NCBI RefSeq assembly: GCF_020524355.2
Contig: NZ_CP129019.1
Location: 1,054,001 to 1,118,000, forward strand
DNA from: Mesobacillus subterraneus
Lineage (GTDB): Bacteria > Bacillota > Bacilli > Bacillales > Cytobacillaceae
Length of the DNA: 64,000 bases
Direction of reading: 5' to 3'
Below are positions 36,842-44,758 of the stretch, piece by piece. Both the position numbers and the translations under genes were made by a program. Position 1 is the first letter of the stretch. Each line of letters begins with the position of its first letter. The notes below the pieces were generated by a model, which searched no databases, had not been told where the DNA came from, and saw only the letters and a program-made list of their open reading frames with translations.

Positions 36842-36874
36842 AGGAAAGCCCTTCTCAAAGAGAAGGGCTTTCCT
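36842..36874. repeat. Perfect 15-bp hairpin without U tract
   Basis: AGGAAAGCCCTTCTC (36842-36856) and its exact complement (36860-36874) surround AAA. Neither side has a T run on its 3' flank, so it is not a classical terminator. Confidence 0.65.
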
Positions 36875-36986
36875 GGGGGGATGTTCTATTCATATCATGG
36901 GAGGGGATATAGTTAAGCTACTACTAAAACAATATAATATCAAAAACACTATGTCAATAGTGAAAACTTTTTTTCGAGGAGTTAAT

Positions 36987-38080
36987 ATGAAAGAAATTAT
37001 TAGACAGATTATTGACGCTTCTCCGGAGAAAATGATTTCATATGCTGAGTATATGGAACAGGCACTCTATCACCCGGAGGAAGGTTATTACATAAAGGAA
37101 CGCCAAAAAATCGGCAAAGAAGGAGACTTTTATACTTCCAGCAATGTTTCCGATGTATACGGCAAATTGATAGGGAAATGGTTTGCGAAACATTCAAGAA
37201 AACTGGGTCTGCCGCCATCTGTTTGTGAAGTAGGAGCAGGGAATGGCCGGTTTGCACGGGCATTTATTCAGGGTTGGAATGAATTGAATGATGAGAGGCT
37301 GACCTACTCTATCATTGAAGCCAGCCCTTATCATCGTAAGCTTCAAGAAGCGGAGTTGAAAGGGCTAGAAGAAGTGAAGATCCTTTACGCTAGTACTTTT
37401 GCAGATACGGGCATGAAACAAGGACTGATTTTTTCGAATGAATTATTTGATGCTTTCCCAGTCCATGTCGTCGAAAAAAGTGAGGGTATCGTGAGAGAAG
37501 TTTTCGTGGGCCTTGATTATGGATGTTTAAAAGAAATCATGGTTCCGGTAAAGGATGAACGGATTATCTCTTTTTTTAAAGGACCAAGAACTTGAACTGG
37601 CAGAAGGACAAAGAATGGAGATTCCGCTTGCTTATGAACCGTTCATTAAATCTATCTCCGAAAACTTAACAAAAGGCCTCGTGTTGACTGTCGATTACGG
37701 ATACACGAAAGAAGAATGGATGAACCCATCGAGGAGGCCGTGGGAGCTTAAGGGGATATTATCAGCATCAGATGCATCATGATGTTTTGCAGCATCCGGG
37801 AGAGATGGATATTACTAGTCATGTGCATTTTGATGTACTCAAATTAATTGGGGAGAAATACAGCCTGAACTTTATGCAAAAAATGAGACAGGATGAGTTC
37901 CTTCTAGCTGCAGGCATTTTAGAAGAGCTTGCTGACCACAATGACCCTAATCCGTTTTCTGCTGAAAGTAAGCGAAATCGCGCTATACGAAGTCTGATCT
38001 TGCCAGGGGGCATCAGCCAGTCCTTTGATGTCGTTGTTCAAACGAAGGGGCTGGATCATACAAGTGGGAAATTATTTTAA
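36987..38080 (+). CDS. MidA-like SAM-dependent methyltransferase (two apparent frameshifts)
   Basis: About 364 residues when joined, of the DUF185/COG1565 (MidA/NDUFAF7) methyltransferase family. The N-terminus has SYAEYMEQALYHPEEGYY and GDFYTSSNVSDVYG, the SAM site CEVGAGNGRFA, and IFSNELFDAFPVH. The frame shifts first at seven T (37571-37577; six expected), then near CC at 37738-37739 (one C expected, giving RRRGSLRGYYQH). DITSHVHFD then continues to 38080. The family methylates an arginine of a respiratory complex subunit in mitochondria; the bacterial target is unclear. GAGGAG before ATG 36987. Confidence 0.75.
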
Positions 38081-38096
38081 TATACGCGTATCAAAT

Positions 38097-38130
38097 AAAA
38101 AAAGCGATGTATAAACATCGCTTTTTTTAT
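38097..38130. terminator. Bidirectional terminator
   Basis: AAAAGCGATGT/ACATCGCTTTT stem with flanking A and T runs, between convergent genes. Confidence 0.85.
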
Positions 38131-38147
38131 TTGAGCGTAACAATTGA

Positions 38148-38393
38148 TCAATGTCCAGCTCCACCTAAAGGCATCATAAATGTTGACCAGTAAGTAAATC
38201 CAGCAAAGAAAACCGTTAAGTATGCGCCGAAAACGTAGATGTACATACGCTCAGACAGTTTCAAGTAACTTAAAAGCAAGAAAAATCCAGTTTGACCAAA
38301 GAAAATCAAGGACGTCGTATACATGTGACCCAAGAAAAACATCACAGCAAAGATTCCCGTCCAGAATCCTAAAACTCTGTACATACGATCCAA
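38148..38393 (-). CDS. yqgY: DUF2626 membrane protein
   Basis: An 81-residue protein with three hydrophobic segments (MYRVLGFWTGIFAVMFFLGH; SLIFFGQTGFFLLLSYL; YVFGAYLTVFFAGFTYW) that matches B. subtilis YqgY, DUF2626. AAGGAGGG precedes the start. Function unknown. Confidence 0.85.
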   Translation of the reverse strand: MDRMYRVLGFWTGIFAVMFFLGHMYTTSLIFFGQTGFFLLLSYLKLSERMYIYVFGAYLTVFFAGFTYWSTFMMPLGGAGH

Positions 38394-38472
38394 AGATATC
38401 CCTCCTTTACCCTACAAGTCCATCACTATCATATTATAAAGTAAAGTGGAGTGAAAAGTAAACAAGGATTGA

Positions 38473-39174
38473 TTATTGTGCAATAACAGCTTGATAGGAA
38501 CAAGAGTCACAGCCTGTGAACATGTTCTCTTTTTCGATCAGCTCGATATCACCAAACAGGGATTCGAACATTCCACGCAAAAATTCATAGTGCATATTGC
38601 ACACTGTTTCTGTATGTTCCATTGCGACTTCCTTGAAAGGACAGTTGAATATCTGGAAGTAAATCTTAGTCTTTTCGCTGTTAGTTTCGAATTCAGGATA
38701 AAAACCAGCTAGGGTCGCAGCATTCTTGATTGAGTTCAGTTTATGCTCAAACGTCATTTCAGCTGACATATGTGGGTGTCGGGTGACTTCTTGTTCAATC
38801 AGTTCTTCCCCGAAACGTTTTCCTGTCATATACAATGCTTTTTTTCCTGCTTCTCCAAGCGACATCATTGTTGTCATTAGGATCTTCGACAATAGCTGGT
38901 AATCCCGGAATGGGAAGTGAAGCTGGATCACTTCATCGGACAGTCGGTATAGTCTGCTTGGACGTCCTCCTTTTCCAGTCTTTTTCGTTTCTGAAATCAG
39001 CATGTTCACATCTTCAAGTTTCGATAAATGCAGCCTTGCCACATTTGGATGGATATCAAAATTGTCGGCGATTTCCTGGACAGTGACGTCCTTATGTCTT
39101 TTTGTAATGTATTGATAAATATAATAACGCGTTGGGTCAGACAAAACACTTGTAATCTTTAATGTTTGCTCCAT
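38473..39174 (-). CDS. Winged-helix regulator with C-terminal cysteine cluster
   Basis: A 233-residue regulator. The N-terminus is an ArsR/DeoR-like winged helix (LSDPTRYYIYQYI; VQEIADNFDIHPNVARLHLSKL, residues 11-54) with a GGRPSRLYRL wing. The C-terminal domain has cysteines in FNCPFKEV, VCNMHYEF and GCDSCSY, resembling COG2345/SufR-type sensors that bind an Fe-S cluster; cluster binding is an inference. It is divergent from mgsR across 192 bases holding phased repeats, a likely target. GAGGTGA precedes the start. Confidence 0.75.
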   Translation of the reverse strand: MEQTLKITSVLSDPTRYYIYQYITKRHKDVTVQEIADNFDIHPNVARLHLSKLEDVNMLISETKKTGKGGRPSRLYRLSDEVIQLHFPFRDYQLLSKILMTTMMSLGEAGKKALYMTGKRFGEELIEQEVTRHPHMSAEMTFEHKLNSIKNAATLAGFYPEFETNSEKTKIYFQIFNCPFKEVAMEHTETVCNMHYEFLRGMFESLFGDIELIEKENMFTGCDSCSYQAVIAQ

Positions 39175-39297
39175 CTTAGTTCACCTCAGACCACTAATTT
39201 GCCTTCATTATAATACAGAGGAAAATAAGGTTTACACTGTTTGCACTATATGTTTAGAAAATGTTCACAACTAAATGGCGAAATGATGACAAAATAG

Positions 39298-39336
39298 TAT
39301 ACAAAAGTTATACAAAAGTTATACAATGTGTATATA
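39298..39336 (+). promoter_or_regulatory. mgsR promoter with three 11-bp phased direct repeats
   Basis: TATACAAAAGT at 39298 and 39309 and TATACAATGTG at 39320 follow each other at exactly 11 bases. TTATAC (39308-39313), 17 bases, TATATA (39331-39336) gives a sigma-A-like promoter overlapping the repeats. Confidence 0.55.
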
Positions 39337-39366
39337 AGATAATTCGATCGCCGGGAGGTTAACTTA

Positions 39367-39720
39367 ATGGAAGAGCTGACGTTTTATTCATATCCAAGCT
39401 GTACTTCATGCCGTAAAACAAAAAAATGGCTGGTTTCAAACAGCGTAAAATTCAATGAACGCCATATGTTCAGAGATACTCCAACAAAAAAAGAACTTCT
39501 GCAGATTTTATCGCTCACGACTGAAGGCTTTGATGAACTGCTTGCAACAAGGGGAGAAACTTACAAAAATTTGGGAGTGGATATGGAAGACCTGCCGCTT
39601 TCAGAAGTAATCAGACTCGTCATAAAGGAACCGAAGCTGCTTAGACGGCCGATTTTGACTGATGGCAAAAAGTTGATTGTTGGATTTAACCCTGATGCCT
39701 TGAAAAAAATCGGGAAATAA
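39367..39720 (+). CDS. mgsR: Spx/ArsC-family stress regulator MgsR
   Basis: A 117-residue Spx-family protein with the thioredoxin-like start FYSYPSCTSCRKTKKWL, holding the CxxC redox switch (Cys13, Cys16). Spx relatives bind the RNA polymerase alpha C-terminal domain and redirect transcription under stress. B. subtilis MgsR (YqgZ) holds this place between yqgY and comGA and controls a sigma-B subregulon. No sigma-B promoter is evident here. GGGAGG upstream of the ATG. Confidence 0.85.
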   Translation: MEELTFYSYPSCTSCRKTKKWLVSNSVKFNERHMFRDTPTKKELLQILSLTTEGFDELLATRGETYKNLGVDMEDLPLSEVIRLVIKEPKLLRRPILTDGKKLIVGFNPDALKKIGK

Positions 39721-39723
39721 ATG

Positions 39724-39756
39724 AAAAAACGGAAGCACAACGCTTCCGTTTTTTGT
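39724..39756. terminator. Bidirectional terminator between mgsR and tRNA-Gln
   Basis: AAAAAACGGAAGC/GCTTCCGTTTTTT stem. Confidence 0.9.
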
Positions 39757-39759
39757 GTA

Positions 39760-39831
39760 CTGGGCTAGCTGGATTCGAACCAACGCATGACGGAGTCAAA
39801 GTCCGTTGCCTTACCGCTTGGCTATAGCCCA
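39760..39831 (-). tRNA. tRNA-Gln (UUG)
   Basis: Read on the minus strand, TGGGCTA pairs with TAGCCCA as acceptor stem, with D-loop AGCCAAGCGGTAAGGC, anticodon arm ACGGACTTTGACTCCGT (anticodon TTG) and T-arm GGTTCGAATCC. CCA is not encoded. A bidirectional terminator follows. Confidence 0.97.
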
Positions 39832-39924
39832 ATAATTGCACTTGCTGACGTTACGCTAGTTATTATGATAAGAATTGTCACTTTTTATACACATTTAAAT
39901 CGGATTTCTTGCAGGAAAGGAAAA

Positions 39925-41043
39925 GTGTATGACGAAATCTTTCTCTATATCCGAAAAAGGTGGTGCATCCTTATTGTTAAATCAATCGAACAGCTAGCGG
40001 ATAATGTTTTGAAAGATGCTTTTAGAAGTGGCGCGTCGGACATTCATATTATCCCCCGTGAAAAAGACACACTGATTAAATTCAGGCTCGGTAATCAGCT
40101 GCTTCCCCGGTACACGCTTGACCAGGCTGATTGTGAACGGCTCATATCCCACTTCAAATTTACAGCATCAATGGATATTGGTGAAAAAAGACGGCCTCAA
40201 AGTGGTGCGTTTACTTATCAATATCAAGAAATGAAGATTGGCTTAAGGATCTCTACGCTTCCAGCCTACCAGAGTGAAAGCATGGTCATCCGTCTCCTTC
40301 CCGAACAAAACCAAACTCCTTCATACCAAATTTCATTATTCCCATCCACATCAAAAAAACTGATTTCCCTACTTAAACACGCACATGGTTTGATTATTTT
40401 TACTGGCCCGACAGGCAGTGGCAAGACGACAACTTTATATTCGATGCTTTCTGAAACCTCGGATTTGGTGAATCGTAATGTCATTACGCTAGAAGATCCA
40501 ATCGAAAAGCCGAGTGACACAGTGCTGCAGGTCCAGGTCAATGAACGCGCCGGAATATCATATTCTGCCGGACTGAAAGCAATCCTCCGGCATGACCCGG
40601 ATATTATAATGGTTGGGGAAATTCGGGATAAAGAGACTGCTGAAACGGCGATAAGAGCAGCGCTCACAGGACATCTTGTCCTGACAACGATGCATACAAG
40701 GGATGCCAGAGGAGCGATTTACAGGCTGATTGAATTCGGGATTAATTGGCTTGAGATTGAACAAACATTGATCGCAGTTACGGCACAGAGACTCGTTGAG
40801 CTGACTTGCCCTTACTGCGAAGGTACATGTTCGCCATTTTGCTATTCATCAGGCAGCGGCAAAAGAGGAAATGTTTTTGAAATCCTTACCGGGAAGGATT
40901 TATCTGCAGTACTGAAGGAAGCAAGAGGGGAACTCCAGAGCTATCATTATAAAACTCTCAAAGATGCAATCCGTAAAGGCATCGCGCTGGGGTTCATCAA
41001 GGAATCAGAATACCAGAGGTGGGTTCTCAATGATGGAGAGTAA
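39925..41043 (+). CDS. comGA: Competence pseudopilus assembly ATPase ComGA
   Basis: A type II secretion/type IV pilus ATPase (GspE family): DIHIIPREKDTLIKFR N-terminal domain, Walker A GPTGSGKT, Asp box and Walker B DPDIIMVGEIRD, and a zinc-type CPYCEG near residue 295. It drives assembly of the transformation pseudopilus at the cell pole. The start is uncertain: GTG 39925 follows AGGAAAGG, whereas the usual family N-terminus (SIEQLADNV) begins later, after an ATT codon with GGTGG upstream. First gene of comGA-GG; it runs 14 bases into comGB. No clear ComK box was found. Confidence 0.9.
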   Translation: MYDEIFLYIRKRWCILIVKSIEQLADNVLKDAFRSGASDIHIIPREKDTLIKFRLGNQLLPRYTLDQADCERLISHFKFTASMDIGEKRRPQSGAFTYQYQEMKIGLRISTLPAYQSESMVIRLLPEQNQTPSYQISLFPSTSKKLISLLKHAHGLIIFTGPTGSGKTTTLYSMLSETSDLVNRNVITLEDPIEKPSDTVLQVQVNERAGISYSAGLKAILRHDPDIIMVGEIRDKETAETAIRAALTGHLVLTTMHTRDARGAIYRLIEFGINWLEIEQTLIAVTAQRLVELTCPYCEGTCSPFCYSSGSGKRGNVFEILTGKDLSAVLKEARGELQSYHYKTLKDAIRKGIALGFIKESEYQRWVLNDGE

Positions 41044-42061
41044 GTGGACTGTCGCTGAACAGGCCCGGTTCCTCAAAAGGAGTGGGGAACTGCTGTCACG
41101 GGGTTATTCTTTGGCGGAAGCGATGGAATCCATGACTTTTTACTTGGAGAAAAATAGGAAAGAGGAGGTTAAAAGAAGCCTTGAAAAGCTGCGTGAGGGC
41201 TTTCCCTTATATTTGATTCTTGCAGAATTGAAATTTAAAAAAGACCTGGTCAGCTATGTTTACTTTGCCGAGCAGCATGGCGGACTGGACCGTACCTTAT
41301 CAGAGGGCAGCGACATGGTCCTTAAGCGGGAAGCAGATTACCAGAGATTAAAAAGGCTTGGCGCATATCCAATATTTCTAGTATTGCTTACGTTTATATT
41401 GTTTTTTTTCGTCAACAGGGTTTTGCTGCCGAAATTCAATTCACTTTTCACAGACATGAATCTTGCCCCCAATATTTTTATGGAAACCATCGCAGCGGCA
41501 GCTAATATTCTTCCTTTCATGCTCTATTTTCTTCTTAGTCTCACTACATTTCTTGTCTTATACTACCTCATTAGCTTTAAGAACCTTCACCCACTAAAAC
41601 AAAAATTGATGCTTGTGAAGCTGCCGTTTGCTGGCAAATTTATCAGGCTTTTTTACTCACACTATTTCTCGGTTCAGCTAAGCTATTTGTTTTCTGGCGG
41701 CCTTTCAGTGCTTGCTGCATTGAAGGTGTTCGAGCAAAATCTCCATGAACCTTTTTCAAGGGAATTAGGCAAGGATTTGATTTCGAAGTTGGCTGCCGGG
41801 CAAGATTTTGACAGAGCAGTGGGAGAGTACCAGTTTTTTGAAGCTGAGCTTTCGAGGATCATCAGGCATGGACAAAAAAATGGCAAGCTTGACCAGGAGC
41901 TTTATTTTTACAGCAGGCATTGCCTGAAAGAACTCGAAGAAAAAACGGAAAAGGTGCTGAAAACAGTGCAGCCCATTTTATACAGCTTCATTGGCCTGAT
42001 TGTCGTTTCACTGTATCTAGCCATCTTGTTGCCGATGTTCCAAATGATGAAAGGGATTTAA
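41030..42061 (+). CDS. comGB: Competence pseudopilus membrane platform protein ComGB
   Basis: A 343-residue GspF/PilC-family protein with three membrane helices (about 115-140, 165-190, 315-340) and two repeated cytoplasmic halves. It anchors ATPase ComGA to the membrane during pseudopilus growth. The start at 41030 follows AGGTGGG and overlaps the comGA end by 14 bases. MMESKWTVAEQARFLKRSGE is a typical N-terminus. Confidence 0.9.
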   Translation: MMESKWTVAEQARFLKRSGELLSRGYSLAEAMESMTFYLEKNRKEEVKRSLEKLREGFPLYLILAELKFKKDLVSYVYFAEQHGGLDRTLSEGSDMVLKREADYQRLKRLGAYPIFLVLLTFILFFFVNRVLLPKFNSLFTDMNLAPNIFMETIAAAANILPFMLYFLLSLTTFLVLYYLISFKNLHPLKQKLMLVKLPFAGKFIRLFYSHYFSVQLSYLFSGGLSVLAALKVFEQNLHEPFSRELGKDLISKLAAGQDFDRAVGEYQFFEAELSRIIRHGQKNGKLDQELYFYSRHCLKELEEKTEKVLKTVQPILYSFIGLIVVSLYLAILLPMFQMMKGI

Positions 42062-42099
42062 GCATTTTCTTAATGCGAAAATATAAAGGAGAATAGAGG

Positions 42100-42417
42100 A
42101 TGAAAAATCAAAAGGGCTTTACTTTAATTGAAATGATGATTGTTTTATTCGTAATTTCCGTACTTCTTATCATTACAGTCCCCAATATATCTTCACATAG
42201 TTCTAATATCAATAAGAAGGGCTGCGAGGCTTATATGAAAATGGTCGAAGCCCAGGTACAGGCGTACAAAATTGATAAAAATGGGACTCCTACGATTGCG
42301 CAGCTTCAGAGTGGGGGTTACTTAAAAGGTGAAGCAGCCGCTTGTCCTGACGGAACTGCAATTGAGATTACTGCAGAAGGGATTGTTCAGAAATCTTCAA
42401 CTACACCTGGCTCATGA
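42100..42417 (+). CDS. comGC: Major pseudopilin ComGC
   Basis: A 105-residue type IV pilin-like protein: short basic leader KNQKG, cleavage before Phe in GFTLIEMMIVLFVISVLLII, then a soluble part with two cysteines (GCEAYM; AACPDG) that form the ComGC disulfide. Processed by ComC peptidase and main component of the DNA-uptake pseudopilus. AAAGGAG upstream; overlaps comGD by 4 bases. Confidence 0.94.
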   Translation: MKNQKGFTLIEMMIVLFVISVLLIITVPNISSHSSNINKKGCEAYMKMVEAQVQAYKIDKNGTPTIAQLQSGGYLKGEAAACPDGTAIEITAEGIVQKSSTTPGS

Positions 42418-42857
42418 TGAACAACTCTGACGGTTTTACATTGGTCGAAATGCTGATTGTACTTTCAGCCTTCCTGATGCTTACCCTCACATCAACCTTC
42501 CTGTTTTCACCCCAAAAGGACATGCTTGAAAAGGATCTTTTCTTTTCGCAATTAAGAACCGACCTTCTATACAGCCAGCAATATGCGATCTCCCATCAAG
42601 AAACAATTACTGTCCATATCATGCCGGAAAATAATTATTACTATATCCGCGGAACCGATTATGCTGCACCGTATTTGTCCCAGAGACATTATTCTTCAAG
42701 AATCAAGCTGAAAAAAGGGACGATGAATCTGGTATTTCACTACATGCCTGATGGGAATATCGATAGCTTCGGGTCTTTATATGTCACAGCCGGTTCGAAG
42801 AAATACAAGTTAATGATCCAAATTGGAAAGGGAAGGTTCTATGTTTTGGAGGAATGA
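42414..42857 (+). CDS. comGD: Minor pseudopilin ComGD
   Basis: A 147-residue prepilin-like protein with processing motif DGFTLVEMLIVLSAF and one membrane helix followed by a beta-rich part. Minor pseudopilus component needed for transformation. ATGATGA overlaps the comGC stop; the end overlaps comGE by 17 bases. Confidence 0.9.
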   Translation: MMNNSDGFTLVEMLIVLSAFLMLTLTSTFLFSPQKDMLEKDLFFSQLRTDLLYSQQYAISHQETITVHIMPENNYYYIRGTDYAAPYLSQRHYSSRIKLKKGTMNLVFHYMPDGNIDSFGSLYVTAGSKKYKLMIQIGKGRFYVLEE

Positions 42858-43173
42858 TGGTTTTTTCCTTAGTGAAATGCTGCTATCACTGGCTGCGTTT
42901 TTGATGGGTAGTGCAATATTGCTGCCGATTGCCATTCATGTCATCAACCAGACAGTGGAGTCCGAAAAAAAAGCAACAGCGATCAATTTATTGTATGACG
43001 AACTGATGTACTTAAAAATCACAGGTGTATATTCTGGGAGAAGAGAGATTGAACAGAATGGCGATCAGTATGAAGTGGTGGTCACTAAGATTGAGGAAGA
43101 TTCTTCGTGGGAGGTTTGTATTCATTATGATCTATTACAGAAGCAATATGAAAAATGTGCTCCCGCAGAGTGA
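42841..43173 (+). CDS. comGE: Minor pseudopilin ComGE
   Basis: A 110-residue protein with a diverged prepilin motif (DGFFLSEMLLSLAAF). ATG 42841 has GGGAAGG 7 bases upstream, within comGD; the open frame extends to 42823. The C-terminus overlaps comGF by about 47 bases. Assigned from motif and position between comGD and comGF. Confidence 0.82.
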   Translation: MFWRNDGFFLSEMLLSLAAFLMGSAILLPIAIHVINQTVESEKKATAINLLYDELMYLKITGVYSGRREIEQNGDQYEVVVTKIEEDSSWEVCIHYDLLQKQYEKCAPAE

Positions 43174-43600
43174 GAAAGGCTTCACCATGGTTGAAATGCT
43201 TTTATCTGTACTGCTATTTTTGCTGATCGTCTCAATGCTGCCGTTAGGTATGAAAATTATCCTTGATAATCGTGTAGCTGATACTGCAGTAAGGAAGATG
43301 GAGTGGGAGGTCTTCAGCAGCCAGGTGAAAAAGGAAATCCGGTCAGCACAGCAGCTTACAGTCCAGTCTGATAAGCTTTTGATGAAGGTTGATGGGCAAT
43401 TCATTCTTTATGAAAAATATGCTTCCAGTATGAGGAGGAGAGTGAATTATCAGGGGCATGAAATTTTGGTCCAAAATCTATCCAGCTTCAGCTTTGGCAA
43501 AATAGCTGATGGTGTCGAGATAAAGGCAAAGAGTGTACAAGGAGGGAATTATTCTGTTAGGATACACCAATTTTATCAAACGGGGGGTGTGGAGCCATAA
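43127..43600 (+). CDS. comGF: Minor pseudopilin ComGF
   Basis: A 157-residue protein with the prepilin motif KGFTMVEMLLSVLLFLL and a C-terminal part typical of ComGF (SSQVKKEIRSAQQL; GNYSVRIHQFYQTGG). The start chosen is ATG 43127, with GGGAGG about 12 bases upstream; ATG 43148 (MKNVLPQSEKG) is the alternative. Overlaps comGE. Role in the pseudopilus as for its neighbours. Confidence 0.85.
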   Translation: MIYYRSNMKNVLPQSEKGFTMVEMLLSVLLFLLIVSMLPLGMKIILDNRVADTAVRKMEWEVFSSQVKKEIRSAQQLTVQSDKLLMKVDGQFILYEKYASSMRRRVNYQGHEILVQNLSSFSFGKIADGVEIKAKSVQGGNYSVRIHQFYQTGGVEP

Positions 43601-43614
43601 ATCAAAAAGGTTTT

Positions 43615-43971
43615 ATGTATCCGCTAACGATGATCTTTTTGCTACTGATTTCCTTTTATTTACTGATACTGACCGAGAATTATCTAGCAGGGAAAAGATT
43701 CGCGAATGAAACAGAGACAATACGATTACAGGAGTACTATATGATGTGTTCGGTAAAACAGGCTGCGACCATGCTGAAGGAGGGCAATTTACCGGCTTCA
43801 GGCATATTGACCTATGAGTTAGGGAATGTTGCCTATCAGAGACAACCTCTGTCAGTAAGTTTGGATGAAGTGACATTCAACCTTAACCTTGACAGTGGGG
43901 AAAAGGCTCTTGGCATTGGCCAATATGACAAGGTGACTGGTGCGATGGTAAGATGGAGAGAAAAGAATTGA
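43615..43971 (+). CDS. comGG: Minor pseudopilin-like ComGG
   Basis: A protein of at least 118 residues with an N-terminal membrane helix (TMIFLLLISFYLLILTENYL). The frame is open upstream through NQKGFMYPL, which looks like the true ComGG N-terminus, but the codon at its head (43597) is ATA where an ATG overlapping the comGF stop would be expected. ATG 43615 has only AAAAAGG close by. Last gene of the com operon; 15 bases before the shikimate kinase start. Confidence 0.8.
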   Translation: MYPLTMIFLLLISFYLLILTENYLAGKRFANETETIRLQEYYMMCSVKQAATMLKEGNLPASGILTYELGNVAYQRQPLSVSLDEVTFNLNLDSGEKALGIGQYDKVTGAMVRWREKN

Positions 43972-43986
43972 CGGGTGATTATGTTA

Positions 43987-44487
43987 ATGAAAGCTGTATA
44001 TTTAATTGGGTTCATGGGATCTGGCAAGACGACGGTATCACATGAATTGGCCAAAAAGCTGAAAGTGGCTTTATTTGACACAGACCAGGAGATTGTCAAA
44101 TTGGCCGGAAAGACAATAAATGAAATTTTTGCAATTGATGGTGAAGAGTATTTTCGTGAAATGGAGTCTAAGGTTTTACATGCTATGCCTCTAGTTGATG
44201 CCGTTGTCTCCACAGGAGGAGGAATTATTGGCTGCGAAAGGAACAGGTTGTTCTTAAAAGAAAAAATGAATGTAGCCTTCTTGAATGCGAATTTCAATAC
44301 CATCATGGAGAGACTGAAAGATGATGATACCAGGCCGTTATTAAGTCATGACAATCTGAATGCTGCTGAAAAACTGTACAAACTCAGACTCCCACTATAT
44401 CGAGAGTCAGCAAATATTGAGGTCGATGCCTCTGGTAAATCAGTTTCAATGATCGCCGATGAAATCATCCAGCGTATGAAAAAGTAA
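43987..44487 (+). CDS. aroK: Shikimate kinase
   Basis: A 166-residue shikimate kinase that phosphorylates shikimate with ATP in chorismate synthesis. P-loop GFMGSGKTT, DTDQEI shikimate/Mg site, REMES, STGGGII and the lid motif RLKDDDTRPLL are all present. ATG 43987 is spaced 9 bases from GGGTG; 43981 is also possible. Tightly follows comGG, so it may be co-transcribed. Confidence 0.93.
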   Translation: MKAVYLIGFMGSGKTTVSHELAKKLKVALFDTDQEIVKLAGKTINEIFAIDGEEYFREMESKVLHAMPLVDAVVSTGGGIIGCERNRLFLKEKMNVAFLNANFNTIMERLKDDDTRPLLSHDNLNAAEKLYKLRLPLYRESANIEVDASGKSVSMIADEIIQRMKK

Positions 44488-44528
44488 GTCATGGTTATAC
44501 TTGTTAACGTATGAAGGATGGTGTAACC

Positions 44529-44714
44529 ATGAAAACAAATGATTATGTTAAATACCTTACCCAGACTGTTGTAAAATATATTGACCAGCCGAAAGAAGAA
44601 CGCCGGAAGATGAAGCAGGCGAAAAAAGAAGCAGAAGCTACCTTTTTGTTCAGGTGGTTTGGTATCCTGCCGTTCATGTTAATGTCGAGCATAAAAAAGA
44701 AAAAGAAGAGATAA
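44529..44714 (+). CDS. yqzE: YqzE family small protein
   Basis: A 61-residue very basic protein (KTNDYVKYLTQTVVKYI; KEERRKMKQAKKEAEATF) with a short hydrophobic segment and a lysine-rich tail, matching YqzE, which follows the comG operon in B. subtilis. ATG 44529 preceded by GGATGGTG. Function unknown. Confidence 0.85.
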   Translation: MKTNDYVKYLTQTVVKYIDQPKEERRKMKQAKKEAEATFLFRWFGILPFMLMSSIKKKKKR

Positions 44715-44717
44715 TTT

Positions 44718-44755
44718 GAAAACCCGGCTAAATCGATAGCCGGGTTTGTTTTTGT
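44718..44755 (+). terminator. yqzE terminator
   Basis: AAACCCGGCT/AGCCGGGTTT stem then TGTTTTT. Confidence 0.85.
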
Positions 44756-44758
44756 TAA

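Noticed and set aside
36729..36986. Upstream extension of the methyltransferase through the palindromic repeat
   Set aside because: The true ATG at 36987 has a GAGGAG site. The extension translates the repeat and the perfect hairpin.
38150..38165. Another copy of the dispersed element (TGTCCAGCTCCACC)
   Set aside because: The match is only 13 bases and lies inside the coding end of yqgY; no other part of the element follows.
39787..39924. comGA extension starting within the tRNA-Gln gene
   Set aside because: The frame runs across the tRNA and has no family similarity; the start must be downstream.
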